A model generated the notes under the pieces. That model saw only the letters and a program-made list of their open reading frames with translations. It was not told the origin of the DNA and did no database searches. The position numbers were made by a program, and so were the translations under genes. DNA of 5,193 bases from NCBI GenBank assembly GCA_001821375.1, contig MHLG01000029.1, positions 19,282 through 24,474 of the forward strand, written 5' to 3'. How positions within the stretch are numbered: the first letter of the stretch is position 1; each line of letters begins with the position of its first letter. This document shows positions 5,134-5,193 of this stretch, piece after piece. This DNA is from Candidatus Liptonbacteria bacterium RIFOXYD1_FULL_36_11 (lineage in GTDB: Bacteria > Patescibacteriota > Minisyncoccia > UBA6257 > XYB1-36-10).

Positions 5134-5193
5134 ATTTTCAGAATTCGGATTTTGGGCGATTGTTGTTTTATTTCGACAGTCGATGTTGCTAAA

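Noticed and set aside
1..5193. UGA recoded as a sense codon
   Set aside because: All visible gene stops are TAA or TAG, but the genes have no in-frame TGA and tRNA-Trp has anticodon CCA. Low TGA use alone is not evidence for recoding.
5134..5193. Start of a further gene, or a TCGAC-A-GTCGA inverted repeat (5173-5183)
   Set aside because: A frame is open to the window edge, but it is too short and has no start signal. The inverted repeat has a 1-nt loop and no T run, so no role can be supported.

Overview
The window is an AT-rich bacterial chromosome segment with short intergenic gaps and nearly everything on the + strand. Small single-copy housekeeping genes (L33, an S51 peptidase, MltG, a soluble GT2 glycosyltransferase, HtpX) sit beside two unrecognised genes and two unrelated tRNAs. 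The gene mix, the low GC, the scarcity of Shine-Dalgarno sites and one tRNA lacking an encoded CCA would suit a small-genome lineage such as the Candidate Phyla Radiation (Patescibacteria). That placement is inference, not shown by the sequence. All seven visible gene ends use TAA or TAG, and the tRNA-Trp anticodon is CCA, so there is no sign of UGA recoding.

Left part (1-240): the last 18 codons of rpmG (ribosomal protein L33), a clean intrinsic terminator, then a promoter and tRNA-Trp(CCA). rpmG next to tRNA-Trp is a familiar bacterial arrangement, normally continuing into secE-nusG. Here it does not. Immediately after the tRNA lie a very AT-rich gene (273-821) with a PD-(D/E)XK nuclease-like signature and then a peptidase E-like gene (865-1521).

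Middle (1522-3352): a gap with a good sigma70-type promoter leads to mltG, the endolytic murein transglycosylase that ends nascent glycan strands. mltG and an unrecognised 180-residue gene on the - strand converge on a hairpin that can terminate transcription both ways. The unknown gene has the best promoter and ribosome binding site of any gene here. Its promoter overlaps a predicted + strand promoter that would start transcripts almost at the ATG of the next gene.

Right part (3353-5193): a DPM1/ALG5-like GT2 glycosyltransferase and htpX, a membrane zinc protease, form a tight two-gene unit (5-nt gap). A weak hairpin and tRNA-Ser(GGA) with encoded CCA follow. The last 60 bases hold nothing I can identify.

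Functionally, mltG, the glycosyltransferase and htpX all concern the cell envelope, but only the last two look co-transcribed. I see no CRISPR array, insertion sequence or obvious multi-gene defence system. The best candidate for something undescribed is the nuclease-like gene placed directly behind tRNA-Trp.
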